Positions 44,697 to 56,130 are shown, counted from the stretch's first letter. The stretch: 64,000 nucleotides of DNA from Alentia gelatinosa (GCA_950022655.1 OX465584.1:5093694-5157693); one strand, 5' to 3'. Notes: generated by a model not told the origin, from the letters alone. A program made the numbers and translations.

Positions 44697-44969
44697 CCAC
44701 CTACTACGGTATGACTCCGATATGGTCTACGATGTACCTCCCGATAAAAAAATCAAAATCGCGTCGGAAGGTCACCTAATATCGGGCCAGTTGACCACGT
44801 TTCTGCTATTAGACACCGATAAAACCCCATACAATGCGTGGTGGATTGGCATGTCTAGACATATGTCTACGATCTTGCTCCTTCCCGATATGTCTCCTTT
44901 ATTTGCTTTTTGTATCGGTGCCATATCGGTAGGTCTAAATTTTATATCGTAGTAGATGGACGCCATGTC
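44697..44969. mobile_element. Harbinger-like MITE, inverted sister copy
   Basis: GGCCTGGCGTCCACCTACTA at left, ATCGTAGTAGATGGACGCC at right, with TAA at 44694-44696 and 44970-44972. The interior is the reverse complement of 41081-41345. Confidence 0.85.
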
Positions 44970-44974
44970 TAAGC

Positions 44975-46195
44975 ATATAGTGGTGGCCATGTGAGGTATT
45001 GTATCCTGTAAGTGTGGCCCGATGCCGTAACCCTCAGACATATTTAAGCTTAACGCTAATAGGATTTTACCAATACCAAGTAATTAAGTAGGAAAAGAGC
45101 TCAATTTCTTAAGTTAAGCTAATTCGATACATTGTTTTATGTGATTTAATTTACAATTATTACATAGATTAGCGTTAAATTGTTATTCTCCTACATACAA
45201 TTATTTTGATTGTGATTAAGGTAATTAGCTAAGATTAATGGGAAGAATACCGGATTTTTCTAGTTTGTTGTTTACAGTAATAAACTATTGTTATTACATG
45301 TATTCGCCTATGTTTATCTTACGTTTTAACTATTGTCAGAGTACCTTATTGATAACCATGACATTTCTTTGTTGATATATTTGCTTTCATTTGGGTTTTC
45401 TTTACTTCTTACCTTTTATCCATTGTTACTTTGTATAGCGCGCATTATTGTACGACTTAACGCTAACCCATTCTTGCTTATATCCCGTATAATTTGTGTC
45501 GGTCCTTTGACAATATCTTTCAATGTGTTTTCTTAGAAGAAAACAGATAAATCGAGACCAACTCGAGTGTAAAGACGTTCTTAAAGTAGGCTGCAGCCTG
45601 ATAAGTGCACAATACAGGTGTTTCCGTTCAGCGCCGCCTAACGGCCCACTGACTAGTTACGCGGCCGCTCGGACAAACACCGGGATTCCAGCAGTATTCA
45701 TAAAGAAATACACAGCAATCACACCTAAAGTGTGAACGGCGGGTGTGATTGCAGGAGTGTTGTTTTTTGACAGATTACATTGCTTGAACCAACAAGGGTA
45801 TTGTATTAACAGATCTGGGTTGTCTAAACTTCATAGTTGATAATTATCTTGGTTTGAACATGGAAAAAGATTAGCATGTTATAGCTAGTATTATTACCAA
45901 TTTATTACTGTGTATCCAGTTTCGGTGTTCCTGTGTTATCTAAGCTATATCTAAAGAACCATTGAGGTGATATGCATGTATGATATATGAAATTGGAGCT
46001 GGAATACCATAGAATACGATGAAATCACTGTTATTTCTCTTAAAATGATATACATGGGTCTTATGAACGTATTACGCTCATATACTGAGTGATCCAATGC
46101 TGAAGAATACGTTGCCAGGGGTGTGTTTAGCCGCAGGCATTGCGTAACCACCCAGGTAAGGTGCGACACCGGCCTGTGGAAAAGGGTCTATTGAT
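44975..46195. other. AT-rich intergenic stretch, no gene seen
   Basis: A small GC-rich patch at 45590-45690 (ACGCGGCCGCTCGG) stands out, but no exon is recognised. Open frames of 60-70 aa lack domains. Confidence 0.45.
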
Positions 46196-46381
46196 ATGTG
46201 AGAAAAACAAAATACAGGTTTATCAGACATTACCTCAACACCCAGACACACATTAACGTCAATAGATATGTTTCAAAATTTCTTCGTTCGCGCTCTCTCA
46301 GCTTTTGAAAAAAAAATCGAACCAATAGGAGACAGCGAAACGGTGTTGGAAGGCGGTTGAGCCTCCCAACCCCGTTTATCT

Positions 46382-46655
46382 TAGCCTGGTATAAACGTCC
46401 ATAGGCCTAACATTAGGAACTCGTTCTCAACTGGCATGCGAGAACAGTAACTCATACTCAACGGGTGATAAACAGATAAGTACTTCCAGGCTAAGATAAA
46501 ATCAGAATCATATTCGTGCTTGGTCTGAGTCCCTGTTCGCTATCTCATTTGGAGTGCTTCAGAATATTCACTCAGCTATCACCTCGTTCATATTACTGCG
46601 CACTCCAAACTCGATGGCGAACGAGGACACAGACCAAACACTCATCAGTTTCTTT
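46382..46655. mobile_element. composite: family G-related half plus hairpin H-prime
   Basis: 46382-46505 has AGCCTGGTATAAACGTCCAT and TTCCAGGCTAAGATAAAATC ends. 46505-46655 is a hairpin (TTGGTCTGAGTCCCTGTTCG with GAACGAGGACACAGACCAAA) whose apex is TTCACTCAGCTATCACCTCG, the complement of the 24.9-kb apices. Confidence 0.75.
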
Positions 46656-47358
46656 CTTATTAGAAAAACTCAGTCGGTGAGTTCTCAACAGTGAGCCGAC
46701 ACGAGTGGGCGTGGCTTGTTCCAATGATTGACAGGTGGGTTGACCCCCATGTTCAGTAGACCATGACCGGGTCAACGGGACCCGTGCGAAGTCCTCAAAG
46801 TCCCCCCAAACACCACCACAACACACTGGGAGCTCAGAAACCAAGGTGGGTGCCACTCAATCCTCCTCTATTTACATTTTTTCACCTGCCAATCTCTCCT
46901 TTACATAAATATTCTCTTATCAGATATTTAGATGTTCTGGTTATATTAGTAAATATATTGTTTGGTTCTACCACAATCAAATGAGACACTGATTCGTAAA
47001 GAAATATTTTTCTAAGGAAAGGAAACATATGAGATACCCTGGTTAAACTGTAAATACACTTATCACGATGGAATACGCAACCTGGGAACAATTTCAGAAC
47101 ACACTGATTTGTAGGAACCATATTCGGGGAGTTGTCTAGCTTGATGAGAGTACTGGGTATTTTATTTTATAATGATTTTTGTTATGAAATTATTTTAGTT
47201 TATTTTGAATGAGGGGAATTAACGTGATATTGAACTTTTATCGATGGGGTATAAGGACTCAGAATGCTGGGGATATTTTCTATCACAAATTCTTGGTGAA
47301 TTGTTAAAATACCAATCATTTAAGCCTAGGCGCCAGGCATCAACAAGCAGGTTAATTA

Positions 47359-47757
47359 TCAGTCATGTGATCCACACTCTCCCAGCAGATCTTTTGTGGT
47401 GCTTACTAATCTCTGATCCAACCCAGTCACGTGATATACCGGAACAGGAAGTGAAACTAAATTCAGGCTACAAAACAGTGGGACTGTCAAACAGATGTAA
47501 AAACAAACCAGGAATATAGTGTGAGTGTGTGTGTATTTGGGGAAAGAACATGTTGTGTACTGTGCTACCACAGTTGATGAGACTGTCACTGCAAATGAGC
47601 ACATGTGTCTTGTTGACAAAACAAAACCCTGCCCCACATGCGGTTTTTTTCCACTAACGCAAGTAGTCCCAGAGACAATTCCTCCTCCCTCATTTGACAA
47701 CTCACACAACAGGAATAAGTGTCAGTCATGTGATCCACACTCTCCCGGCAGATCTTT
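47359..47757. repeat. family P (copy 3) framed by a 34-bp direct repeat
   Basis: Family P motifs run 47470-47720 (ACTGTCAAACAGATGTAAAA, CACAACAGGAATAAGTG). The sequence CAGTCATGTGATCCACACTC plus TCCC-GCAGATCTTT occurs on both sides, at 47361 and 47724. Confidence 0.7.
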
Positions 47758-48084
47758 CACAATGGTCAAATTTCATGAGTTGTTCGCGGTTAAATAGTTT
47801 TAACACGACAACCACCTTGTCTACTAATCGAGTATGTGATTTATCAGATGTACGGATACCGTCTGCAAATATTATAACCATTGTATATAAATGACCGAGT
47901 TCAATCAATAATGTTGGATCACCTGTCATGTAAGCCTGCTAGTCGGGCACGGACATGGAATCTAAACAACTGGAGGGGAGGAGGATAAGCAAAATCTTTG
48001 CTGAACCCTGACTCCAGTATAAATAAAAACCTTAAAAAGAAAAAGTGTAAAATGTTCACCCTTTAATACATGCATCTCTCTGCC

Positions 48085-48215
48085 ACAAATAGAGCACTCT
48101 TCAAATTGCTCAGAAAGTAAGTCATATGACATGTTGGCATTTGGGCAGATTCTGCCCCAAACAGGTGGCGCAGAGATACAAGCAAGGCACGGGATCTATG
48201 CTTGGAGAGTGGCAT
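48085..48215 (+). repeat. dispersed repeat, family Q (copy 2)
   Basis: CACTCTTCAAATTGCTCAGA, ATACAAGCAAGGCACGG and ATCTATGCTTGGAGAGTG match 33470-33625. Confidence 0.65.
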
Positions 48216-48756
48216 GTTGGTTTCCTGGGCATGTCTCGTTTTCTGTCTGGTACCCGTTTCAACATGCTAACTTCCTCCCTACCCCCCGGACATGTTGTAT
48301 GCATCCCGTTACCTGAGCTATCATCCAGGTGTGTCCCCCTTACATCCGGGCTTCATCTCAGGTGTGACGATCAGGTGTCACACCCCGACGCAGGTCCTCA
48401 CACGTCAACTGACGTCACTTCCGGTGTCGCAGGTTTCCTGCAATCATCCACATTTTACGTTGAACCTGCATACACCAGCGAGAATACCACACATGTACCT
48501 GATTTTAGTAATGAGGTAATGTTTATTGACACATACAGCTTAGAGAATACTGATGGGAGTTAATGACAAGTATGATATAAAACTACAATGCAATATGCAA
48601 ATATATGAAAATACAATACATGTATAAACAAGAGATTCTATGGTTTTCCTTATTATTCTTATAATAAAACTCAGATTTTAAATGAAATGGTTGACTTATA
48701 AGTTATAGTAGGGGTAGGGTCCTCCTGAGGAATATTATCCACCTTATACGAACCTT

Positions 48757-49045
48757 TATCTCACCCCTGGTATTTTTCCCCCATGGGCTTAACATTTAGA
48801 ACGTGTTCTCCATGTCCATAGAAATATTGCTTTCCGGTCTCCATGGTCTATATCATGAGTGCCACCCATTCTTTTATTGCGTACAGGGGTGAGATAAATA
48901 CAGAAAGCAACTCATTTTGGTCAAAGTCGTTCTTCTCGAACTCATGTGAACGTTACATGAAATTCACTCTGCTGTCGCCTCGTTCATATCACTCTGCATC
49001 AAACCCGTGGAGAACCAAAACCTGTTGGTTTTTTTCTTTAGTCTT
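48757..49045 (+). mobile_element. composite element, family G plus hairpin H (copy 4)
   Basis: CTTTATCTCACCCCTGGTAT to ACAGGGGTGAGATAAATACA, then a hairpin whose arms contain TTTTGGTCAAAGTCG at left and GGAGAACCAAAACCTG at right. The apex is TTCACTCTGCTGTCGCCTCG. Confidence 0.75.
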
Positions 49046-49089
49046 TATAAACGTATATATGTCTCAAGATCGCTACCAAGGAGAATACG

Positions 49090-49272
49090 AATAATTGTAA
49101 TCTCCTAGATTACTTTTACCGAAAATAGTCCTTAAACCATCACCTGGCATGCAGAGTAGTGCATGAGAGGATGTGTGTATCCTCTTTGTAGTAGACTGCA
49201 TATAATATCCTCGCTCAAGCTCGGATATAACTACGCGTTAACTACACGGAGGATACGCCCACTAGTATCAGT
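49090..49272. mobile_element. composite fold-back element, family A (copy 10)
   Basis: Left-module remnant CCTGGCATGCAGAGTAGTGC, then a hairpin with GTATCCTCTTTGTAG and CTACACGGAGGATACG arms and GGATATAACTACGCGTTAAC as the core. Confidence 0.65.
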
Positions 49273-49565
49273 ATTTAACCGACAGGAACATGGAATAAAC
49301 CTGTCAACTTTGGCTTATCCTAGTTTCCGGGGATATGCAGATTTTTATTTTTATTTCTTTCTGTTCTCCTTTTAATGGCACATGTTCTAAAGTGTCAGTG
49401 AATAGCTGGAGGCATTTCTGAGTAAACCAGGAAATTAGTACAACATTCCAACTTCCAGGAAAAGAACTGCCCTCAGTGGCAGAACTGGTTTTAACAAACC
49501 TTGTAAACAGACTAGTGATCAAATACATATACATGTAATTCAGACTCTACAGATTTCACTCACGC

Positions 49566-49815
49566 GAAAAAATCTCGAATTTCAGTAATTCACCCTACGA
49601 ACCAGTCACCAAAAAAAAGACAGGGAAAATAATTTCAATAACCCCTAAACGATTACTCCAGTATTGACGTCAACCTTAGTGGTTGTAACTACGGTGAAAA
49701 AATCTCGAATTTCAGTAATTCATCCTACGTACCAGTCACAAAAAGAACTGGGAAAACAATTTCAATAACCCCTAAATGATTACTGTAGTATTAACGTAAA
49801 GTTTAGTGGCTGTGA
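49566..49815. repeat. 130-bp tandem duplication
   Basis: GAAAAAATCTCGAATTTCAG at 49566 and 49696; AATTTCAATAACCCCTAAA in both copies. Confidence 0.9.
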
Positions 49816-50226
49816 ATTGGGTGCGGTGAAGGGTGGCAGTGCTTGTTCACCAGTTTACCCAGGGTTCACCAGGATTTGCAGGTGCAGACAATTGAACATG
49901 AGCTTACACAACCCCACCTGCACCCCACCCCTTCACCCCTCTCACACCCCCGGTTATTAAACCATACCCGAGGCTACTGTTTTCAGGTGTGTCCACTAAG
50001 CCTCGTTTTCATTTCCCCCACCGGAAGCAGGTGTGGTTGCGATAACGTGGAACGCCGGTGTACACTTCCGGTGTGTTAGAAAACGGCGTGTGGTGTATTG
50101 TTTGTGTTACGTCAAGACTAAAATAACAATAGACGTGAATTTAACACGCAGCAAACATTAACTGACACTGCTGTCTGTCAGTAACTGATACCTACTGACA
50201 CTTGTGAGCCTCAGTGACCTCTGTTT

Positions 50227-50707
50227 AAGTGCTGGTTCCACCAACATGGTGGATCTGCCATGTTTTTTTATTGTTTTTTTTTATTGTTGTCTTTTTAAAA
50301 TTCTTATTGGTCATAATTCAACAATGTTGCTGGTTTTGAATTATGGCCATTACTTGGCCTCTTTAAGTAAACTTGATAGGTGTGTTATATCTTGGTATGT
50401 TTTGTTATATCTTACATTGTCGCGATATGTCGTACCTCCTTTTTTGCGACACGTCGTGCGATCATGTGTGTACTTTTTCGTGATATTGTGTGTATAATTT
50501 GGTGCTCCACAACAGCGATGCCTCAAGATCTTTTGCTGACCCATCATGGCATAACGCGACAAGAACACAGCGAAGGTGCTTAACCAGGCCAGTGCATCGT
50601 GGCAAATATGAATGCGATTATTCAAAACCTAGCAAGAATTAGTAAGACAACTGGTCAAATCATGACAAATCTTGCTACATCTTGTGTGTTGGTGGAACCA
50701 GCCCTTT
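50227..50707. mobile_element. non-autonomous TIR element, family N (copy 2)
   Basis: AAGTGCTGGTTCCACCAACA at left and TGTTGGTGGAACCAGCCCTT at right. Longer than copy 1 by about 210 bp. Shares GTCGCGATATGTCGTACCTC and TTTGGTGCTCCAC. Confidence 0.85.
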
Positions 50708-50769
50708 AGTCACTAGTCAATGTGCATATATAGTTCCCGTATTCTACTATACATGTATATGCAGTACGG

Positions 50770-51050
50770 GGTGTGTCCCAAAAGCGGGGTTTTACTGTAT
50801 AGGGCACATAGCTATTGTGCTATGGAGACGGCCATCTTGCCCCCCGACGCCATCCAAAACACCAGGTGGTGGGACCAATTATCAATGGATTTTAATAAAT
50901 ATATCTATTTGGACCTACCCTATAAGAATTTTGGCCTCGTCTCAATATTATCTACAGGTTATAACAACTGATAACAGTGGTTGCCCCACCCCAAACCGAC
51001 TAAAATGGCGCTGTATAATTGCCTGGCGGATGATGGCGGAACTAGCAATC
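50770..51050 (+). repeat. pogo-like end fragment and family O (copy 2)
   Basis: AAGCGGGGTTTTACTGTATA is a pogo-like right end. It abuts AGGGCACATAGCTATTGTGC and GACGGCCATCTTGCCCCCCG of family O. Confidence 0.65.
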
Positions 51051-51058
51051 ACTCTGTG

Positions 51059-51330
51059 CCCTTTATCTCCCCCCTGGTATTTTTTCTCTATAGACTTAAC
51101 ATTGGGAACTCGTATCCAATGCCCATGAGATATTTAGGAAAAACATCCAATGGGGGATTATGTCACAAATGCTAGCCGACTAGTGAATGTGAAGGGTGAG
51201 ATGAATTCAGAAACCTATTCAAGTTTAGGGTAAGACCTCCATTCCATCTCGTTTGAATCATAATTCATGCGGCTTCGCCTTGTGAATTACTACGTGATTC
51301 ATACTCGATGGGATACGAGCTCTGACCCTA
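51059..51330 (+). mobile_element. family G element (variant) with its own hairpin
   Basis: CTTTATCTCCCCCCTGGTAT to GAAGGGTGAGATGAATTCAG. It is followed by TTTAGGGTAAGACC and CTCTGACCCTAAAG, with CATCTCGTTTGAATCA and apex GCGGCTTCGCCTTGTG between. Confidence 0.7.
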
Positions 51331-51654
51331 AAGGTTTCCTCTATAGTATCTGAGCGTATCCAAAGCTCAAAGAACACCGATACCTGCAGGTATGAGGTGG
51401 TCCCACCACAGACTCCACAAGGGGGCGCCCCGAGGACACAGTCCCAGAACGAGGCCAGAACGTGCTTTTCTCGTGAACCACGAAGAATTCCGAGAATGTT
51501 GCCCTGGAAAGTTGAAGCTGGGGGCAGTTTTTATCAATTCAACACGGAGCTTTGAACCAGAAATCCAGTAAACCAGAAAAAAAGTGACAACGTTAAGGTG
51601 AAATAAGAACACACAAACTAACGTCTCCACATTCCACTGATGCCTCGACACGTT

Positions 51655-51815
51655 GAGTATTTATATAGAACGACCTCACCATGCTGTACATGCTACAAAA
51701 CGAGATGATAATTTACGGTTTGTACGGAACGAGGCGTTTCGGCTGAGTTTCGTACTAACTGTAAATTATCACCGAGTTTGTTGCTTGTACTAATATGGTG
51801 GGTTGTTATATATTT
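51655..51815. mobile_element. hairpin D (copy 5)
   Basis: TATATAGAACGACCTCACCA and TGGTGGGTTGTTATATATTT outer arms, with GATGATAATTTACGGTTTGT and its complement inside. Confidence 0.75.
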
Positions 51816-52129
51816 AATCAGGGATGTCAGTTGGGGTCAGAATTAAACAAGGAAATATCTTTCCTGGCAATACAGAGTTAGACATTAGATCTATATATAC
51901 ATCAAAAAGACTTGAAATATAGTAGATACAAATAACATTATCACTACGGAACATGGGTCTGGAGGCAGGTTAATTGGGGAATCTATGAGTCATGGTTGAT
52001 TTGAGTATTTTCTAATTGTAATGTGCATTTTACACAAGGAAAGGGATTTCTTTTTCCAAAATATAAACACGGAATTCCGCGGAAACAAGGAAAACTGACA
52101 TACCTGTTTAATATATACCAAAAAATTAA

Positions 52130-52415
52130 TAAAATAGTTAACTTAATGAGGCATAACAACTAATATTCTAGTAGACGCGTATGAAAGAGTGGGCCATACA
52201 GTGTTCTGTACGGAATTTTATGTCATATGGCGAAACGGTGCGTATCTACAAGATATACGGCATGGGTAAATAGTAAAGTCACAACATTGACCGGTTTCAG
52301 ATACAAGTGGCCGTATGCTCCGAGGAGTTGACGTGTAGTAATATCCGAGTACATGCGAGGATATTGCTCAGAGTCGACTACGATGAGCATACAACCGCTT
52401 TTATCTTAAACCAGT
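52130..52415. mobile_element. family C half plus family A hairpin (copy 11)
   Basis: 52130-52278 is an inverted family C piece (TATGGCGAAACGGTGCGTAT, GGCATGGGTAAATAGTAAAG). 52290-52415 is a hairpin, CCGGTTTCAGATACAAGTGG with CCGCTTTTATCTTAAACCAG, and its core starts GTTGACGTGTAGTAATA. Confidence 0.75.
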
Positions 52416-52516
52416 CTATATTGTTTTTATCATCCACCTTTTCCTAATAAGTTGGGTACCCGTATTAGTTCATTTAGGAGTGCACTATTTTTTCCGTTTG
52501 CGCCGGTTTTTTTTTA

Positions 52517-52660
52517 TAATATCTTTATCCTACCCGTCATATAAATCTCCATAGATATACATGGTGTGACTGTATGCCATAATTATGGCATAAAATATTG
52601 ATATGCAACTGGTGACATGACGTTAAAAACATGTGACAAGGTAGGATAAAATCTAGACAT
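52517..52660. mobile_element. family G-related element (CCTACCC type)
   Basis: TTTATCCTACCCGTCATATA and AAGGTAGGATAAAATC ends. A central TGCCATAATTATGGCA palindrome. Confidence 0.65.
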
Positions 52661-53299
52661 CACTCAATTTCATATGTAACTGCTATCACTGCGTGAATGG
52701 ATTTGTTTTAAACTTGACACTAATGAGGTGATGATGGAACAATTATTGCTATGATAAGAACTGTTGCAGTTCCTTCAGCATTAAGTCCCAAAACGTCATC
52801 ATTGGCATTCCCGAACCAGTCTGGGGTTCAAAGATGTCTCCTGCAAGATTTCATCGGAATATTGATGCTTTTAAAAACCATGAAGCTAAGAAATAGCTCG
52901 CAAAACGCGACTGCGTTTCACTTTGAAGGAACCCTTTAATCATGATTTAATTATTTTGCGGTTTGCGCCGGTCTGATTGCTGGCTGGTCCCCAGCGAAAA
53001 GACAGCAGCCTGCAGCAACAAGCTCTCATTACCAAGTCAAAAGTCGTCTGCTCTTTTTGGCGGGAAACCCTGTGACGTCACGAGACGCCCTGATTGGCCA
53101 TTGACATGCCGGCACACATCAAAAAGAGGCTCTGAAATCGGTTAAGCTTACATCTTAAGTATTCAGGGCCCATTACTTAAAGTCGAGCCACTTGTATTGT
53201 TATGCGGGAAGTGGGGGATCACGAAAAAGCTCCTTGTGGATTGAATGAACGTTTATTCAGACTCCTGTATTGGTATAAGCTCATTGTAGAGACTTAATG

Positions 53300-53580
53300 C
53301 CTAAGTATAAAGGGAGTTAATGGTATTGTATTCGGAACACAGCCAGGGGGGCTGCTTTACAAAAAGCGGAAAACCTGTAAGACCTTCAGAATATTGGATT
53401 AGATATATCCTGAATTATGTGTATTTGTAAAAAGCTGATCCATTTTCCAGAATGAAATCTCAAACTTAGAACACTTCAGAGAAAGATCCTGCTGGGATTC
53501 TGTACTCGGAACACAATTTCCTCGTCTTACTTGTAGGGGTGAATTTCCCTGGTTGCCAGTGTAGGTTACATGTTTTTCAC
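53300..53580. other. intergenic stretch upstream of gene 2 coding exons
   Basis: No exon recognised. TATATCCTGAATTATG and ATCCTGCTGGGATTCTGTAC resemble sequence near 59500. Confidence 0.4.
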
Positions 53581-53589
53581 CCCATTCAC

Positions 53590-53725
53590 CCCAAGGTAGA
53601 CTGGCCTCAGTCCCTGTGTCCTACCCCTCCACCCCTTCTGAGTGACACATGCTATAATGAATTGTATTCCGATTTTCTTAAATCATTTAATGAATGTTCA
53701 TAATCACAGACCTGAGCAGGTCTAA
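53590..53725 (+). repeat. dispersed repeat, family R (copy 2)
   Basis: GGCCTCAGTCCCTGTGTCCT, CCCCTCCACCCCTTCTGAGT and AATCATTTAATGAATGTTCA match 4580-4800. Confidence 0.75.
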
Positions 53726-53981
53726 CCCCAAGGGTACTTGAGTCCCAAGTTAAGTGTTCACTGTGACTATATACCAGGTGTGTTCTTCCATGTGAATCAA
53801 ATTCACCATTTCTCCTGAAGACTGGAAAAAACACTTTGCCATGAGAATTTTGTACCTATTTGTACCAAAGGCAAATTGGCTGAGACTAGGGTAAAGGCGT
53901 GAAGTAAACGCGTCTCAGGTACATTGGTCTCTACGTGTGAATCCCGCTTTACAATTTCCTATGATTAATTATCTTTCACAG

Positions 53982-54146
53982 ATGATCAAACTTTACTCCA
54001 CGTCTCCCAATCCGCGCGTAAGGATATCTCCTGGACAGAAGGTGGCGCGCAAATACCGCCGGAACTACTTGCGGAAGGTCAGACAACGGGAGTACCACCG
54101 CCTCCGCAAAATAGTGCCCACCATTGCCGATAAGAAAGTGGACAAG
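53982..54146 (+). CDS. gene 2 first coding exon: atypical bHLH paralog
   Basis: Residues 1-55. The ATG follows the acceptor TAATTATCTTTCACAG at once, exactly as in gene 1, and the donor is GACAAG|GTGAGA (phase 0). The basic stretch is SPGQKVARKYRRNY, helix 1 includes REYHRLRKIVP, and the loop is one residue shorter than in gene 1. The glutamate position is Arg27 and the partner arginine is Leu30, so the E-box reader is missing here too. 21 of the first 46 residues equal gene 1, including MIK at the start. A nuclear HLH dimerisation factor is the likely product; whether it binds DNA is open. No named family recognised. Confidence 0.88.
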
Positions 54147-54149
54147 GTG

Positions 54150-54800
54150 AGAAAAGGGTCTTTGTGTGAATAATATTCAGAACTACAAACATAGTTATAA
54201 CATTACAAAATTACAATTATTAAAGTTTTTCAAAAATGATGCTTGAAGGCATCATGGCGTACCAAACCTGGGAATGGTCCAGTGACTTAATATTTGGAGT
54301 AATTGTGAAGTTTTAATCATTTTATTTTAAACCTGTACACAACATACTTACATTTCATGATCTCTGCTTCTTATACCATATACATCGTGTACAATCGAGA
54401 CACTGTGCCATACACTGTTTTAAGGCCAATTTTCATTTCCGTTGCCCCCCCCCCCCCCCTCCGAAAAACATTTGTTTTATTGTTTTATCTTGTAGATCAA
54501 TCCTTCTAGTTAATATTTTCACTTGTTGTCGCTCTGGCAAGTGGTCGGATTACCATGACAACAGCTGTTGAAGAGACCTACCGTCAAATGCCTGAACGCC
54601 TATAATTCTGAGTGCTGAAAACCATAACTTAGTTCTGTGTTTTCAAAGTATTAAAATGGCTCATGAGATTAAACTTTGGTATTGGACTCTATATTCTGGT
54701 CCTTTATGGACTTTCTCAGCAAACAGAATCAAAATATATCTTCTCAATGTCCTACAGCAACCTTTTTCATGTGTGTACTTTGTATGTCTCCTCATTTGAC
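54150..54800. other. gene 2 intron 1
   Basis: A C run near 54446 and otherwise AT-rich DNA. No exon is seen. Confidence 0.5.
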
Positions 54801-54803
54801 GCA

Positions 54804-54944
54804 CAGTAAAACCCCGCTTAAGAGAACACCCTCCGTTCCGAGCAAACGGTTGAAATTAACTAAATAAGAATTTCTGTTCTGAGCAAAGTGTCCCTTAAGC
54901 AGGGTGTCTCCTTAAACGAGGTGTCCCAGAAGCGGGCTTTACTT
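54804..54944. mobile_element. pogo/Tigger-like MITE in gene 2 intron
   Basis: CAGTAAAACCCCGCTTAAGA at left and AGAAGCGGGCTTTACT at right, the same family as 26979-27551. It ends about 90 bp before the acceptor of the next exon. Confidence 0.75.
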
Positions 54945-55032
54945 TCTCCATGGCCTATAAATGTCCCCTTATTTGAGGTAGAATGACGCCCTGTTTGGTG
55001 ATTTAACTGAAATACCTGCTTCCTTTTGACAG

Positions 55033-55108
55033 GTGACGGTGGTTGAGGAAGCCATACGTTACATCGACCACCTTCACGAAGCTTTAGCACAACGACTTGT
55101 CAACATAG
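55033..55108 (+). CDS. gene 2 second coding exon: helix 2
   Basis: A 76-nt exon between the acceptor TTCCTTTTGACAG and the donor AACATAG|GTAGGT. Phase 0 in, phase 1 out, identical to the gene 1 counterpart. Together with the last residue of exon 1 it encodes KVTVVEEAIRYIDHLH, followed by EALAQRLVNI; VTVVEEAI is unchanged from gene 1. The exon match rules out a processed copy and shows duplication of a complete intron-containing gene. Confidence 0.9.
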
Positions 55109-55192
55109 GTAGGTCTTCTGTTCGTTTAAAATCAAACCTTGTCTTTATAAATGTTTCAGACAATGCCGTGCTGGATACAATAGTGCAATGAG

Positions 55193-55518
55193 TTTTTTTG
55201 TTTGTTTGTTCAATTAGACTTACTTTGGGTTTGATCGAATCTATGGGATGAATGTAGATAGAAATCCCACCCCTACACATTTACCGAGGTGAGAGTTCTT
55301 TTACTTCCCACTCCACATAGACATGGTATGAGAAGGATTGGCCTTTGATATAGCAGTAAATCTACCACTGCTGGGGGGTGAAGGAGAAAAGTGGCTGCAG
55401 TGGGACCCGAATTAACAAAGTCCAGTGCTCTTTACCACTGAGCTAACTCCCCACCCACCCTGGTCGCTTTAGTTATGCTTGCGTGCAAGCATATCCAGTC
55501 TGCACCACGAGGCGACCA
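55193..55518 (-). mobile_element. tRNA-derived SINE (copy 2) with 11-bp target duplication
   Basis: Flanked by AGTGCAATGAG at 55182-55192 and 55519-55529. On the minus strand it starts TGGTCGCCTCGTGGTGCAGA, has the A box TTAGCTCAGTGGTAAAGAGC, and ends in a (CAAA)n tail. It lies in a gene 2 intron, opposite to the gene. Confidence 0.92.
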
Positions 55519-55941
55519 AGTGCAATGAGTATCATACACCTACAGTGCAATGAGTATCATACACCTACAGTACTGGGAGCCAAACGTATGTTCATCGCAG
55601 ATGAATGAGCACACGATTATAAATGAATAACAATTAAAAGGTTTGAGTTAGATTTAGCCTGTAGATGTTTTCTGTAACACCACTTGCACCAAGTCAACTT
55701 GCCATTTCTGCAACTACCTGAGTCTAGGCTCCAAACACATCAAGCACCAATTTTCGTCTTGAGTGATTGGTCATGGTCAGCTGGGCACGCCTCTAAGACC
55801 CTGAGACACTGGCTCCCTGCTCTGTTCTCACTATCACAGTGAACAGCATGCAGATAGTAAAGGGATAGTTTTCTGGAAGCACACTGAAAGTTCAATGTGA
55901 CCACTCTAACCTCTAGATGATGTATTTATTGCATGTAAGCA

Positions 55942-56115
55942 CCTGTAAAAACCCTTAAGGGGACACCCTCCGTTCTAAGCAAAGTGGACCCTTAAGCAGA
56001 GTGTCCTCTTAAGCAGGGTTAAAATAAACTAAATAAAAATGTCTGTTCCGAGGAAATTGTCCTCTTAAGCAGGGTGGCCCCTTAAGCGAGTTGTCCCAGA
56101 AGCAGGGTTTGACTG
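55942..56115. mobile_element. pogo/Tigger-like MITE (degenerate)
   Basis: AAAAACCCTTAAGGGGACAC at left, AGAAGCAGGGTTTGACTGTA at right, with CCCCTTAAGC blocks inside. Confidence 0.65.
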
Positions 56116-56130
56116 TATACGATTAACTGC

